This document shows, in pieces, positions 1-7,290 of a stretch of DNA of 19,112 nucleotides. The notes under the pieces were generated by a model. That model saw only the letters and a program-made list of their open reading frames with translations. It did not search any database and was not told the origin of the DNA. The stretch's first letter is position 1, and the number at the start of each line of letters is the position of its first letter. Origin of the DNA: Phycisphaerae bacterium (GTDB taxonomy: Bacteria; Planctomycetota; Phycisphaerae; Phycisphaerales; SM1A02); the NCBI GenBank assembly GCA_002862325.1, contig PKCT01000151.1:1-19112 (forward strand), written 5' to 3'. The translations under genes and the position numbers were made by a program.

Positions 1-1
1 C

Positions 2-886
2 GAGCGGAAGCTCGGCGGCATCGTCGAGATCTACCGCAAGTTCGTCGGCGACGATCCGGCCGAGGTCCCGATGCGGATCTTCCCCGGTGTCCACTACTCC
101 ATGGGTGGACTCTGGACCACCTACACCCCTTCCGAGGATCTCAAGGGTATGGAGGCGGGTGCACCGAACTCGATGATGACGAACATCGAAGGTCTCTACG
201 CCTTCGGCGAGGTCAACTACCAGTACCACGGTGCCAACCGCCTCGGCGCGAACGCCCTGCTCAGCTGCATCTTCGACGGGCTCTTCTGCGGGCTCGGGGT
301 GGTGAACTACGTGAAGGGTTGCGAGCAGGATGCCGCGTCCCTCGAGAACACCCTGTACGAGTCCGCGAAGAACGAGGAGGCGGCGCTCGTCGACGAGCTT
401 GTGGCCGCGTCAGGATCGGAGAATCCGTACCACATCGGCAAGGAGCTCGGGGTGGAGATGACCGCGGCCTGCACCGTGGTCAAGAGCGAGCAGCGACTGG
501 AGGCCGCTCGCGCGAAGCTGCACGAGCTGCGCGAGCGGTACGCGGACATCCGACTCTCCGACACCGGGTTGTGGACGAACCAGAATCTCTCCTACGCCAG
601 GGCGGTCGGCGACATGCTCCGCATCGCGGACGCCATGATCGAAGGGTCGATCCTGCGACAGGAGAGTCGGGGTAGCCACTACCGAACCGACTTCCCGACC
701 AGGAACGACACGGACTTCCTTCGCACGACCGTGGCGAGCTTCGACCGCTCGACGCAACGGGCTTCGATCGCCTACGAGGACGTCGAAGTCGGTCTGGTGG
801 TTCCGCGGGAGCGGAACTACGCTACGACCTCGAAGGCGACCAAGGAGAAGAGCGACAAGAAGGATACGGCGACCGCGGCGACGTGA
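2..886 (+). CDS. sdhA: Succinate dehydrogenase/fumarate reductase flavoprotein subunit, C-terminal part (5' truncated)
   Basis: The reading frame is open from the first bases of the window and ends at TGA 884-886, so the N-terminal FAD-binding part lies outside. The visible part carries the family's hallmarks: a 'FPGVHYSMGGLW' stretch, whose His lies in the dicarboxylate-binding region, then 'GLYAFGEVNYQYHGANRLGAN', the FAD/substrate-binding block with the conserved Arg. A helical C-terminal domain follows. The wording of these motifs is closest to the Bacillus-type (SdhCAB) enzyme that I know. The protein oxidises succinate to fumarate in the TCA cycle and passes electrons to SdhB. The last 15 or so residues are a Lys/Asp/Thr-rich tail that looks non-conserved. 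sdhB is not directly downstream but about 2.6 kb away, behind two opposite-strand genes. Family assignment is firm; direction of the physiological reaction cannot be told from sequence. Confidence 0.95.
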   Translation, partial: ERKLGGIVEIYRKFVGDDPAEVPMRIFPGVHYSMGGLWTTYTPSEDLKGMEAGAPNSMMTNIEGLYAFGEVNYQYHGANRLGANALLSCIFDGLFCGLGVVNYVKGCEQDAASLENTLYESAKNEEAALVDELVAASGSENPYHIGKELGVEMTAACTVVKSEQRLEAARAKLHELRERYADIRLSDTGLWTNQNLSYARAVGDMLRIADAMIEGSILRQESRGSHYRTDFPTRNDTDFLRTTVASFDRSTQRASIAYEDVEVGLVVPRERNYATTSKATKEKSDKKDTATAAT

Positions 887-950
887 ACGCCCTCCCTCCC
901 CCGCGTCGTTCGACCGTCGGCGGTGTGGGGCGGAGTGGTCCCGCCGGCCC

Positions 951-2333
951 TCAGGGCGTGCGGCCGTGTTCGAGCAGAAGCGGCGCGTAGAGCGTCGCGA
1001 TGGCGAGGCAGATCTGCAACGCCGCGGTGGCCGCGCCCGCCACGACCAGTCTGGGCCCCGTGACGGGGCCCGCATCGGTGCGTCCTCCGTACATGAGTGC
1101 CAGCGACCATCCGGCGGCGAGCAGCACCACGGGATCGAAGTATCGCTGGAACGCCTGGAGGTTCGCGGTGTAGGCGGCCAGGAAGGAAACGCCGAAGGCG
1201 AGCATGATCCACGCGGCTCTCGACCTTCCGGACCTGGAGACGATTCCCAGGAGTCCGCCCGCGACACCGCCGCCGAGCGCCGCCCCGATCGCGATCACGA
1301 CCGATCGTCCGGCCACCTCGGGTCCCATCGCGGCGATCGTCCAGAGCCACCCTCCGACCCGGCCCGCGTCGGGGCCGGGTGCGGATTCGAGCAGGACGCC
1401 AACCGCGGTGCCGAGGCCCACGCCCCATGCGATCCACCGGCGAACCACGGGGTCTTCTCTCCACAGCGGCAGGACTACGATCGTCGCGGGCGCCGCGTAC
1501 ACGCAGAGCAGGGTCAGGCTGTATCCGGAGACGGCGGGATTCAGGCCGCCGGCGTGTTGAGCAGCGCCTTCGCCGCCGGGTTGGAAGGCTGGTGGAACGA
1601 GGCCACCCCAGAGCCAGGCGAACCATCCCAGGACCGCGAAGGCGCCGACCAGACCGAGGATTCCGGCGACGGCCGCAGTTCGGGAGAACCGGCGATCGAG
1701 TTCATCGTGGAACGGAAGTCGACGACGTACGGGCATCGCGGCGAGCCAGGGCACGACCGCGGCGACCGCGGATGGCCAGACGTTGATCTGACGGATGCAG
1801 ACCGAGGTGGTCAGAGCGATGGCCGAGGTGGTTCCCGAACGCCCCGATGGTCGAATGAAGATGGAGATGCCCGCGGTGATGGCGATGGTGGCGAGCGCCA
1901 GGTTGTCCGTCATCACCCAGATCGCGTTGCCCAGGACGTAGGGTGAGCAGGCGAGTGGAAGCATGCACCATGCAGCCACCCTCCCCCCCGCGGTGCGGCT
2001 GGCGAACCACCAGGTCGTCAGGACGAGTCCGGCTCCGAAGAGACTCGAGAGGCACTGGAGCATGGTCTCGGAGTCGCCGAAGACTCGGATCGCGGCGGCC
2101 AGGATCACGTGCATCCCTGGGGTGGTGGCGCTGTCGTAGTCGGTGAGGTCGGGGCTCGGCCAGGCCTGGGCGAATTCCCGGATCACCGGAACGTGGTTTC
2201 GGTCGTGGTCGATCGACTTGCGGGGCAGCTGGTCGAAGCCGGTGAGCACCGGCACGAGGGTCGCCACGAGGAACGCGGCGAGGAGGGCCACGCCAGCGAG
2301 CGGTGCGGAACGTCCCGATGTGGGCTGGGTCAT
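951..2333 (-). CDS. Polytopic GT-C-type glycosyltransferase, ALG10/DIE2-like
   Basis: A 460-residue protein with many hydrophobic segments, the first at about residues 11-31. After this first segment comes an acidic loop 'SIDHDRNHVPVIREFA' and then 'DYDSATTPGMHVIL'. These resemble the first extracytoplasmic loop of ALG10/DIE2 glucosyltransferases, where an acidic-His motif is followed by a TTPG-type segment. 'CIRQINVWPS' (around residue 181) matches the R-Q-T-N-x-x-W element of that family. GT-C enzymes of this kind transfer a sugar from a polyprenyl-phosphate donor on the outer face of the membrane. The start codon overlaps the stop of the upstream UbiA-family gene as ATGA (2330-2333), so the two are translationally coupled. 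Acceptor and sugar are unknown, and the ALG10 link is by remembered motifs rather than alignment; a more general GT-C/GT39-like enzyme is the alternative. Confidence 0.7.
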   Translation of the reverse strand: MTQPTSGRSAPLAGVALLAAFLVATLVPVLTGFDQLPRKSIDHDRNHVPVIREFAQAWPSPDLTDYDSATTPGMHVILAAAIRVFGDSETMLQCLSSLFGAGLVLTTWWFASRTAGGRVAAWCMLPLACSPYVLGNAIWVMTDNLALATIAITAGISIFIRPSGRSGTTSAIALTTSVCIRQINVWPSAVAAVVPWLAAMPVRRRLPFHDELDRRFSRTAAVAGILGLVGAFAVLGWFAWLWGGLVPPAFQPGGEGAAQHAGGLNPAVSGYSLTLLCVYAAPATIVVLPLWREDPVVRRWIAWGVGLGTAVGVLLESAPGPDAGRVGGWLWTIAAMGPEVAGRSVVIAIGAALGGGVAGGLLGIVSRSGRSRAAWIMLAFGVSFLAAYTANLQAFQRYFDPVVLLAAGWSLALMYGGRTDAGPVTGPRLVVAGAATAALQICLAIATLYAPLLLEHGRTP

Positions 2334-3346
2334 CCTGCGTTCGCCAGGCCGGTGTCGGGGAAGATCAGTCGATCGAGGAGATCATCTGCGCCGGGGGCGT
2401 AGAGGCACGCGAAGAGGCCGACCACGAACAGGGCGAGCGAGATCGAGATGACCGGATCCTCCCGGATCGCGGCGATGGGGTTGTCGCGGGCGCCGAGGTT
2501 CGCCCGTCGGTAGAACCGATGGACCACGATCACCACGAAGGGCGTGAGCAGCGCCAGGCCAGAGGCGCGGACGCCGAAGAGGGCGGTGGCATGTGGACTC
2601 AGGGTGTAGAGGACCCAGCAGAGCACCACGGTGACGGCGCTGATTCCCAGTAGCCAGTTCAGCTCGAAGCGATCGTCGTAGCCGGCGGGGCTCGTCCAGC
2701 CGGTGTCCGCCTCCTTGGCCGCCGCAAGGTCGCACATCCGCTTGATGAAGGCCAGGTACAGGGTGAGGAAGAACACGCACCCCAGCAGCCAGGTCGACAC
2801 GGGACGATCGATCGCGAAGGCGCCGACCGTCGATCTCATGGCGAATCCGGTCGCCAGCACCACCGCATCGACGATGGCGATCCGCTTGAGGCCCGAGTTG
2901 TAGAGCACCTGGAGCACGAGGTAGCCGACCAGCACCCCGCCCACCGCGGGATCGACGAGTGCGCCGAGGACCAGCCCCGCGAGGCCGATCATGACGCCGA
3001 ACGCGATGCCCGCGTTCGGCGAGATCTCCCCCGCCGCGATCGGTCGATGCCGCTTCCGGGGGTGATGGCGATCCCGGTCCGCGTCGAGGGCGTCGTTGAT
3101 GGCGTAGAAGCCCGACGCGAGAAGTCCGAACGCCAGGATCACGAGCACGGTGTCCCCGATCCAGGCGGGCAGGATCTCCGCCCTGGCCTCGGGTGGAATC
3201 GAGGGGAGCGAGAACACGATCGCCGGGAGAATGAAGACGTTCTTCACCCAGTCCTGGGGACGCATCAGTCTGAGGTAGGCGGCGAGCATGGGTGGGCACC
3301 GGAAATGTGCGGTTTCGGAAGGAGACGTCTCTGGTTTATCGTCCAA
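2330..3346 (-). CDS. UbiA-family prenyltransferase, decaprenyl-phosphate phosphoribosyltransferase-like
   Basis: Polytopic membrane protein of 338 residues (319 if the internal ATG is used). It begins with 'LRLMRPQDWVKNVFILPAI', typical of the DPPR-synthase branch of the UbiA superfamily. It has the first Asp-rich motif 'NDALDADRDRHHPRKRHRP' (residues 84-102) followed by IAAG. A second conserved block runs 'DAVVLATGFAMRSTVGAFA' to 'FIKRMCDL', and 'YDDRFELNWLL' follows it. In actinobacteria this branch joins polyprenyl phosphate and PRPP to make polyprenyl-phosphoryl-phosphoribose, the first step to the arabinose donor. Here the product sugar is inferred only. The start at 3346 is a TTG; an ATG at 3289, just before the conserved region, is an equally good choice and neither has a clear RBS. 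The gene overlaps the downstream GT-C gene by ATGA, suggesting one glycolipid pathway. Quinone or heme prenylation is less likely given the motif wording. Confidence 0.82.
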   Translation of the reverse strand: MDDKPETSPSETAHFRCPPMLAAYLRLMRPQDWVKNVFILPAIVFSLPSIPPEARAEILPAWIGDTVLVILAFGLLASGFYAINDALDADRDRHHPRKRHRPIAAGEISPNAGIAFGVMIGLAGLVLGALVDPAVGGVLVGYLVLQVLYNSGLKRIAIVDAVVLATGFAMRSTVGAFAIDRPVSTWLLGCVFFLTLYLAFIKRMCDLAAAKEADTGWTSPAGYDDRFELNWLLGISAVTVVLCWVLYTLSPHATALFGVRASGLALLTPFVVIVVHRFYRRANLGARDNPIAAIREDPVISISLALFVVGLFACLYAPGADDLLDRLIFPDTGLANAG

Positions 3347-3476
3347 CGGGGAGACTCTCGCCAGTCATGGAAGACACCTTGGTCTGGGTTCTTCGAATCG
3401 AAACCGCCGATCCGCCGTGGTCGAACCCCTCCGTGCTAGGATTCTCTACGTTTGAAGTTCGCCCGAAGTTTCCCTT

Positions 3477-3482
3477 AAGGAG
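3477..3482 (+). promoter_or_regulatory. Ribosome binding site of sdhB
   Basis: AAGGAG lies 8 bases before the ATG at 3491. It fixes the sdhB start and shows that sdhB has its own translation signal rather than depending on sdhA. A TAGGAT hexamer at 3437-3442 could be a -10 element, but no matching -35 is visible. Confidence 0.7.
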
Positions 3483-3490
3483 TCCGCCCC

Positions 3491-4291
3491 ATGGTCGCGC
3501 CCACTGCGAAGTCCTCCGCCCCGACAGTCCGCATCCGCATCAAGCGTCAGGACGGCCCCGGGGGCTCCGCCCGGTGGGAGACCTTCGACGTGCCCATCGA
3601 GCCCGGGGCCAACGTGATCTCGTGCCTGCAGTGGATCGCGGCGAATCCCCGCACCGTCGAGGGGACCGACACCACCCCCGTCGTCTACGACTCGGGCTGT
3701 CTTGAGGAAGTTTGCGGTGCGTGCACCATGGTGATCAACGGTGGGGTTCGTCAGAGCTGCACGGCGCTCATCGAGAACATCGTCGACGAGAACAACACGG
3801 TGACGCTCGAACCGATGAGTTCGTTCCCGGTGGTCCGTGATCTCGCGGTCGACCGCGCGCGTCTCTTCGCCGCGTTGGAGCGGGTTCGGGCCTGGGTCCC
3901 GATCGACGGCACCTACGATCTCGGCGCGGGACCGATGGAGTCTCCGAAGGTCCAGCTGACGCGGTACGAGCTGAGCCAGTGCATGAGCTGCGGTTGTTGT
4001 CTGGAGGCTTGTCCCCAGTTCAACCTCCAGGCCGACGAGGAGGCGTGGTCCGAGGAGTTCGTCGGCCCGCACGCGATCAGCCAGGCCCGCCTCTTCAATC
4101 TTCACGAGACGGGCAAGATCCTCGCCGACGAACGCGTCGATGCGATTTCCGGAGTCGGTGGAGTCAGCGACTGCGGGAACGCGCAGAACTGCGTCAAGGT
4201 CTGTCCGAAGGAGATTCCGCTCACCGAGTCGATCGCCGCGATGGGCCGAGCGGTGACGGTCAGGTCCATCCGCCGTTTCTTCACGGGTTGA
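3491..4291 (+). CDS. sdhB: Succinate dehydrogenase/fumarate reductase iron-sulfur subunit
   Basis: A 266-residue protein with all three iron-sulfur signatures. The [2Fe-2S] cluster ligands are C70, C75, C78 and C90 in a ferredoxin fold. The [4Fe-4S] ligands follow the CxxCxxCxxxCP pattern at C164, C167, C170 and C174. The third set, C228, C234 and C238, lies in 'DCGNAQNCVKVCPKEIPLT', as in Bacillus-type SdhB, where it holds the [3Fe-4S] cluster with help from earlier cysteines. It carries electrons from the SdhA flavin to the membrane anchor and quinone. Length and motif spacing are normal. The gene is detached from sdhA: two minus-strand genes lie between them. Its 3' end overlaps the 3' end of the convergent hemW gene by 11 bp. 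Start ATG is supported by AAGGAG 8 bases upstream. Confidence 0.96.
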   Translation: MVAPTAKSSAPTVRIRIKRQDGPGGSARWETFDVPIEPGANVISCLQWIAANPRTVEGTDTTPVVYDSGCLEEVCGACTMVINGGVRQSCTALIENIVDENNTVTLEPMSSFPVVRDLAVDRARLFAALERVRAWVPIDGTYDLGAGPMESPKVQLTRYELSQCMSCGCCLEACPQFNLQADEEAWSEEFVGPHAISQARLFNLHETGKILADERVDAISGVGGVSDCGNAQNCVKVCPKEIPLTESIAAMGRAVTVRSIRRFFTG

Positions 4292-5558
4292 GCGTCTCGT
4301 CCGGCCGGACCCCGTCTGGTACGGCCCCGTCCGGTACGACCCCGTCCGGTACGACCCCGTCCGGTACGACAAGATCCGACACCACGAGGTCGGCCACGAC
4401 CAGCGCGCCGTCCGAGATGCGCAGACGCTCGTCTCGCCATTCGAGACGTCCGGCCTCGAGGTGCCTCTTCACGACGAGTCTCCTGGCCGGATCGTCCTCG
4501 AGGAGGGATTCCACCACGTCCCGTGGCATCCCGTCTCTGAGACGCAGTCCCATCATCCATCGCTCGCCCCTCTGAACCGACGGCTCCGCCCGTTCGAGGT
4601 CGACCACGGGGGCCGGTGGTGTGGAATCGAGCCACTCCTCCAGGCGAGGAACCTGGCGGTATCGAACGCCCCGAAGATGTCCCGCCGCCGCCGGACCGAG
4701 TCCGAGCCAGTCACCGTTGCGCCAGTAGACGAGGTTGTGACGGCATCGCTCGCCGGGCTTCGCCCAGTTGCTGATCTCGTATTGCTCGAACCCCGCTGCG
4801 ACGAGTCGCTCGCGGGTGGCCTCGAACATCTCCGCCTCCAGATCCTCGTCGATCGGCGCGATGGTTCCCAGGCGGCGTTTTTCGACGAGTGGCGTTGCTG
4901 GTTCGAAGACGAGGCCGTAGCACGAGAGGTGCGCAGGATCGAGCGCGAGCGCGGTTTCGAGATCTCCGAGCCAGTCCTCCAAGGTCGACCCGGGAATGCC
5001 GAAGATGAGATCGAGGCTCACGCGCTGGATCCCCGCGTTGCGGAGATGGTCGACCGCGATCGGCACGCAGGCTGGATCGTGCCAGCGTTCGAGGGTCTTG
5101 AGATGGTCGGGATGGAAAGACTGGCATCCCATGCTCACCCGGTCGACGCCGGAGTCCCTCAGGGTCTGGGCGACTTCGGCCGTGACCGTTTCCGGGTTGG
5201 CTTCGACCGTGAACTCCTGCGGCGGTCGGGTCGCAAGCGATCGGATCGAGCGAAGCGTTCGAGCGAGGAGAGGTGGGTCGAGCAGGGTGGGCGTCCCCCC
5301 GCCGACGAAGATGGTTTCGACGCCATCCAGCCGGGTCAGTTCCTTCAATCGGTCCGCTTCGCGAAGCAGACGGTCGACGAACGCCGGCTGTCGATCACGT
5401 TGGTCGACGAGCGAGTAGAAGTCGCAGTAGTGGCACTTGTGGCGACAGAACGGCACATGGGCGTAGATCGCCTCCGGACGAGCGTCGCGTAGGTGCGGCG
5501 AAAGATCGTCGCGTCGGTCGCGTCCGAGCGGCAGAGGGATCGAGGGCGGATCGTCCAC
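4281..5558 (-). CDS. hemW: HemW-type radical SAM protein (coproporphyrinogen III oxidase-like heme chaperone)
   Basis: Radical SAM protein, about 425 residues from the chosen GTG. The cluster motif is CxxxCxxC in 'YAHVPFCRHKCHYCDF' (C38, C42, C45). Further family blocks follow in order: 'IFVGGGTPTLL', 'EANPETVT', 'GVDRVSMGCQSF', 'RVSLDLIFGIPG' and 'FEQYEISNWAKPGERCRHN', then 'YWRNGDWLGLGPAAAGH', which marks the HemN C-terminal domain. HemW proteins bind heme and help deliver it to heme enzymes; many genomes mislabel them as HemN. The frame stays open to 5684, but that would overlap the zinc-ribbon gene and add about 40 basic, non-family residues. GTG 5558 has no Shine-Dalgarno site but is preceded at 7 bases by TACACT, so a leaderless start is possible. 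The C-terminus is extended by a VVPDG-type repeat encoded by 15-bp tandem DNA repeats and runs into sdhB. Confidence 0.88.
   Translation of the reverse strand: MDDPPSIPLPLGRDRRDDLSPHLRDARPEAIYAHVPFCRHKCHYCDFYSLVDQRDRQPAFVDRLLREADRLKELTRLDGVETIFVGGGTPTLLDPPLLARTLRSIRSLATRPPQEFTVEANPETVTAEVAQTLRDSGVDRVSMGCQSFHPDHLKTLERWHDPACVPIAVDHLRNAGIQRVSLDLIFGIPGSTLEDWLGDLETALALDPAHLSCYGLVFEPATPLVEKRRLGTIAPIDEDLEAEMFEATRERLVAAGFEQYEISNWAKPGERCRHNLVYWRNGDWLGLGPAAAGHLRGVRYRQVPRLEEWLDSTPPAPVVDLERAEPSVQRGERWMMGLRLRDGMPRDVVESLLEDDPARRLVVKRHLEAGRLEWRDERLRISDGALVVADLVVSDLVVPDGVVPDGVVPDGAVPDGVRPDETLNP
4295..4369. repeat. 15-bp tandem repeat in the 3' end of hemW
   Basis: About five 15-bp units read on the plus strand as ccccgtccggtacga. 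The copies at 4325-4339, 4340-4354 and 4355-4369 are identical, 4310-4324 differs at two bases, and 4295-4309 is degenerate. Each unit adds five residues (V-V-P-D-G type) to the HemW C-terminus, beyond the point where the family usually ends. Confidence 0.9.
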
Positions 5559-5590
5559 AGGACCGAGTGTAGGACCCCGGGCTCCTCGGT

Positions 5591-5788
5591 TCAGGCGGCG
5601 TCGGTCTGATCGGCGGTGTCGGATCCGAGATTCCGAGGGATACTCGGATCCCGCATCGCCGGAATCCGGATGTTGGTTCCGCACGAGCGGCAGCGGACCA
5701 GCTTTCCTCTCGCTCGATCAGGCACCGCGAGGACGCGCTGGCAACCGAGGTTCGGACACATGATTCGGATGACTTCGGGGTCGGTCAT
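5591..5788 (-). CDS. Small zinc-ribbon protein
   Basis: A 65-residue protein with two cysteine pairs. The first is in 'MCPNLGCQRVLAVPDRARG' (C11, C16) and the second in 'VRCRSCGTNIRIP' (C33, C36). The arrangement C-x4-C-x16-C-x2-C is that of a small zinc ribbon. Short proteins of this style, with a 'lavpdeargklvrCp.Cg' core, are common in planctomycetes; their role is not known. The tail after residue 45 is hydrophilic and Asp/Thr-rich. The start is fixed by a perfect AGGAGG six bases upstream. It lies 32 bp upstream of hemW in the same direction, so they may share transcripts, and it is divergent from purA. The longer antisense frame that continues into purA is not real. Confidence 0.85.
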   Translation of the reverse strand: MTDPEVIRIMCPNLGCQRVLAVPDRARGKLVRCRSCGTNIRIPAMRDPSIPRNLGSDTADQTDAA

Positions 5789-5794
5789 GTTCTG

Positions 5795-5800
5795 CCTCCT
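5795..5800 (-). promoter_or_regulatory. Ribosome binding site of the zinc-ribbon gene
   Basis: On the minus strand this reads AGGAGG, six bases before ATG 5788. It settles the start within a much longer open frame. Confidence 0.8.
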
Positions 5801-5919
5801 GGGCCGGAGTCGTTCCGGCACCGGCGCTCGCCGGCACCGGTCGCATCGGTCCGGCCCCCCGCCGACTGAAGCGAATCCCGGATGAACGCGGTCGACCGGC
5901 ACCTCGTGGCCGCACCACG

Positions 5920-5925
5920 TAGAAT
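5920..5925 (+). promoter_or_regulatory. Possible -10 element of purA
   Basis: TAGAAT matches five of six bases of the sigma-70 -10 consensus. A transcript starting 6-8 bases later would begin just before the AAGGAGGT site, which favours the GTG 5945 start over the upstream ATG 5882. No good -35 element was found at 16-18 bp spacing. Confidence 0.3.
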
Positions 5926-5932
5926 CACGTCC

Positions 5933-5940
5933 AAGGAGGT
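5933..5940 (+). promoter_or_regulatory. Ribosome binding site of purA
   Basis: AAGGAGGT ends four bases before GTG 5945. It decides the start, since the open frame also contains an ATG 63 bp upstream that has no such site. Confidence 0.7.
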
Positions 5941-5944
5941 CACC

Positions 5945-7276
5945 GTGTCGACACGTCCATCCGACTCCGCTCGTGCGTCTCACACCGCCGTTGTCGGCCT
6001 GCAATGGGGCGACGAGGGCAAGGGGAAGCTCGTCGATCTCCTGGCTCCGGATCACGACCTGACCGTCCGATACAACGGCGGCGCCAATGCCGGTCATACC
6101 GTCGTGGTCGGCGATGAGCGTTATGCCCTTCACCTGATTCCGTCTGGAATCCTCGTCCCGGATTGCACCTGCGTCGTGGGCAATGGAGTGGTCGTCGATC
6201 CCTGGAAGCTCCTCGAGGAGATCGAGGGACTTCGTGGACGGGGCGTCGAAGTGTCGGAAAATCTGCGGATCTCGACCCGGGCACACGTGGTGATGCCATA
6301 TCACAAGCTTCTCGACAACGCTCTCGAAGAGGCGATCTCCGGTCAGCGAGGCGGCGCGATCGGAACGACTCGTCGAGGCATTGGCCCGGCGTACGCGGAC
6401 AAGGTCCAGCGCTCGACGGCGATTCGAGTCGGGGACCTCCGGCATCGAGATCGTCTGGAGAGGCGGCTCGAGACGATCCTCTCGCTTCGCACCCGGCAGC
6501 TTCGTTCGTTGGGGGTCGAGGTTGGGGACGAGCTCTCGCTTCCGCGGTTGCTCGAGGAATCGCTCGCGGCCGGCGACGCGCTCGCCCCCCACATGGCCGA
6601 CACCACCTGGCTGCTTCACGACGCGATCGACGCCGGAAAAAGCATCCTGTTCGAGGGTGCGAACGCATGCCTGCTCGACGTCGATCACGGTACCTACCCC
6701 TTCGTGACCAGCTCGAACTGTTCAACCCTGGGCATCCCGGCGGGGACGGGCGTTCCCCTCGGCCATGTCGATCGTGTGCTCGGCATCATGAAGGCGTATT
6801 CGACCCGGGTCGGCGGTGGTCCCTTTCCGAGTGAACTTCACGACGAGATTGGAGATCGAATTCGGGAGCGAGGTCGAGAGTACGGAACGACCACGGGGCG
6901 ACCTCGGCGATGCGGTTGGCTCGATCTGGTCGCGGCCAAGTACACCGCGATGGTCTGCGGCGTGACGGGCATCGCCTGCACGCTCTTCGACGTGCTGGGC
7001 GGTCTCGAAGAGGTCAGCCTGTGCGTCGGCTACCGATTGCCGGACGGCTCGGTGACCGATCGTTTTCTTCCCGACGCCGAGGACCTCATGGACGTCGAAC
7101 CGGTCTACGAGACGATGTCGGGGTGGCATGACCCCGTGGATCCGCCGACCGATCGGGCGTCGTTGCCCGATGCCGCGCGGCGGTATCTCGACCGGATCGA
7201 GTCCTTCGTCGGTGTCCCCATCGAGATCGTGAGCATCGGCCCCGAGCGATCCGAAGTCCTCGTCGCGGCATCCTGA
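5945..7276 (+). CDS. purA: Adenylosuccinate synthetase
   Basis: A 443-residue enzyme that couples IMP, aspartate and GTP to form adenylosuccinate in AMP synthesis. Numbering from GTG 5945: the GTP-binding loop 'GLQWGDEGKGK' is at residues 18-28, with D23 equivalent to the catalytic Asp. 'NGGANAGHTVVV' holds H51, the catalytic His, 28 residues after the Asp as in the E. coli enzyme. Further blocks are 'RRGIGPAYADK', 'DVDHGTYPFVTSSN', 'TRVGGGPFPSEL' and 'GTTTGRPRRCGWLDL'. Before DVDHGTYP the sequence reads 'FEGANACLL', where many bacteria have FEGAQGTLL; EGANA-type wording is what I recall from eukaryotic enzymes. The upstream zinc-ribbon gene is divergent across about 156 bp. uppS follows 14 bp downstream in the same direction. 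Assignment is secure. Confidence 0.97.
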   Translation: MSTRPSDSARASHTAVVGLQWGDEGKGKLVDLLAPDHDLTVRYNGGANAGHTVVVGDERYALHLIPSGILVPDCTCVVGNGVVVDPWKLLEEIEGLRGRGVEVSENLRISTRAHVVMPYHKLLDNALEEAISGQRGGAIGTTRRGIGPAYADKVQRSTAIRVGDLRHRDRLERRLETILSLRTRQLRSLGVEVGDELSLPRLLEESLAAGDALAPHMADTTWLLHDAIDAGKSILFEGANACLLDVDHGTYPFVTSSNCSTLGIPAGTGVPLGHVDRVLGIMKAYSTRVGGGPFPSELHDEIGDRIRERGREYGTTTGRPRRCGWLDLVAAKYTAMVCGVTGIACTLFDVLGGLEEVSLCVGYRLPDGSVTDRFLPDAEDLMDVEPVYETMSGWHDPVDPPTDRASLPDAARRYLDRIESFVGVPIEIVSIGPERSEVLVAAS

Positions 7277-7278
7277 CC

Positions 7279-7284
7279 TACACT
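7279..7284 (+). promoter_or_regulatory. Possible -10 element for a leaderless uppS transcript
   Basis: TACACT lies six bases before GTG 7291, where no Shine-Dalgarno site is visible. This spacing would place the transcription start at or very near the start codon. No -35 element is evident, so this is tentative. Confidence 0.3.
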
Positions 7285-7290
7285 CTCGCG

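Noticed and set aside
929..945. GGCGG/CCGCC hairpin between sdhA and the GT-C gene as terminator
   Set aside because: A 5-bp stem without a T-tract in GC-rich DNA is expected by chance; only its position between convergent genes supports it.
4281..5684. Longer HemW start at 5684
   Set aside because: It would add about 40 basic residues not found in the family and overlap the well-supported zinc-ribbon gene; GTG 5558 is preferred.
5591..6688. 365-codon minus-strand frame running through purA
   Set aside because: Only its last 65 codons are real (the zinc-ribbon gene, fixed by AGGAGG before 5788). The rest is antisense to the clear purA.
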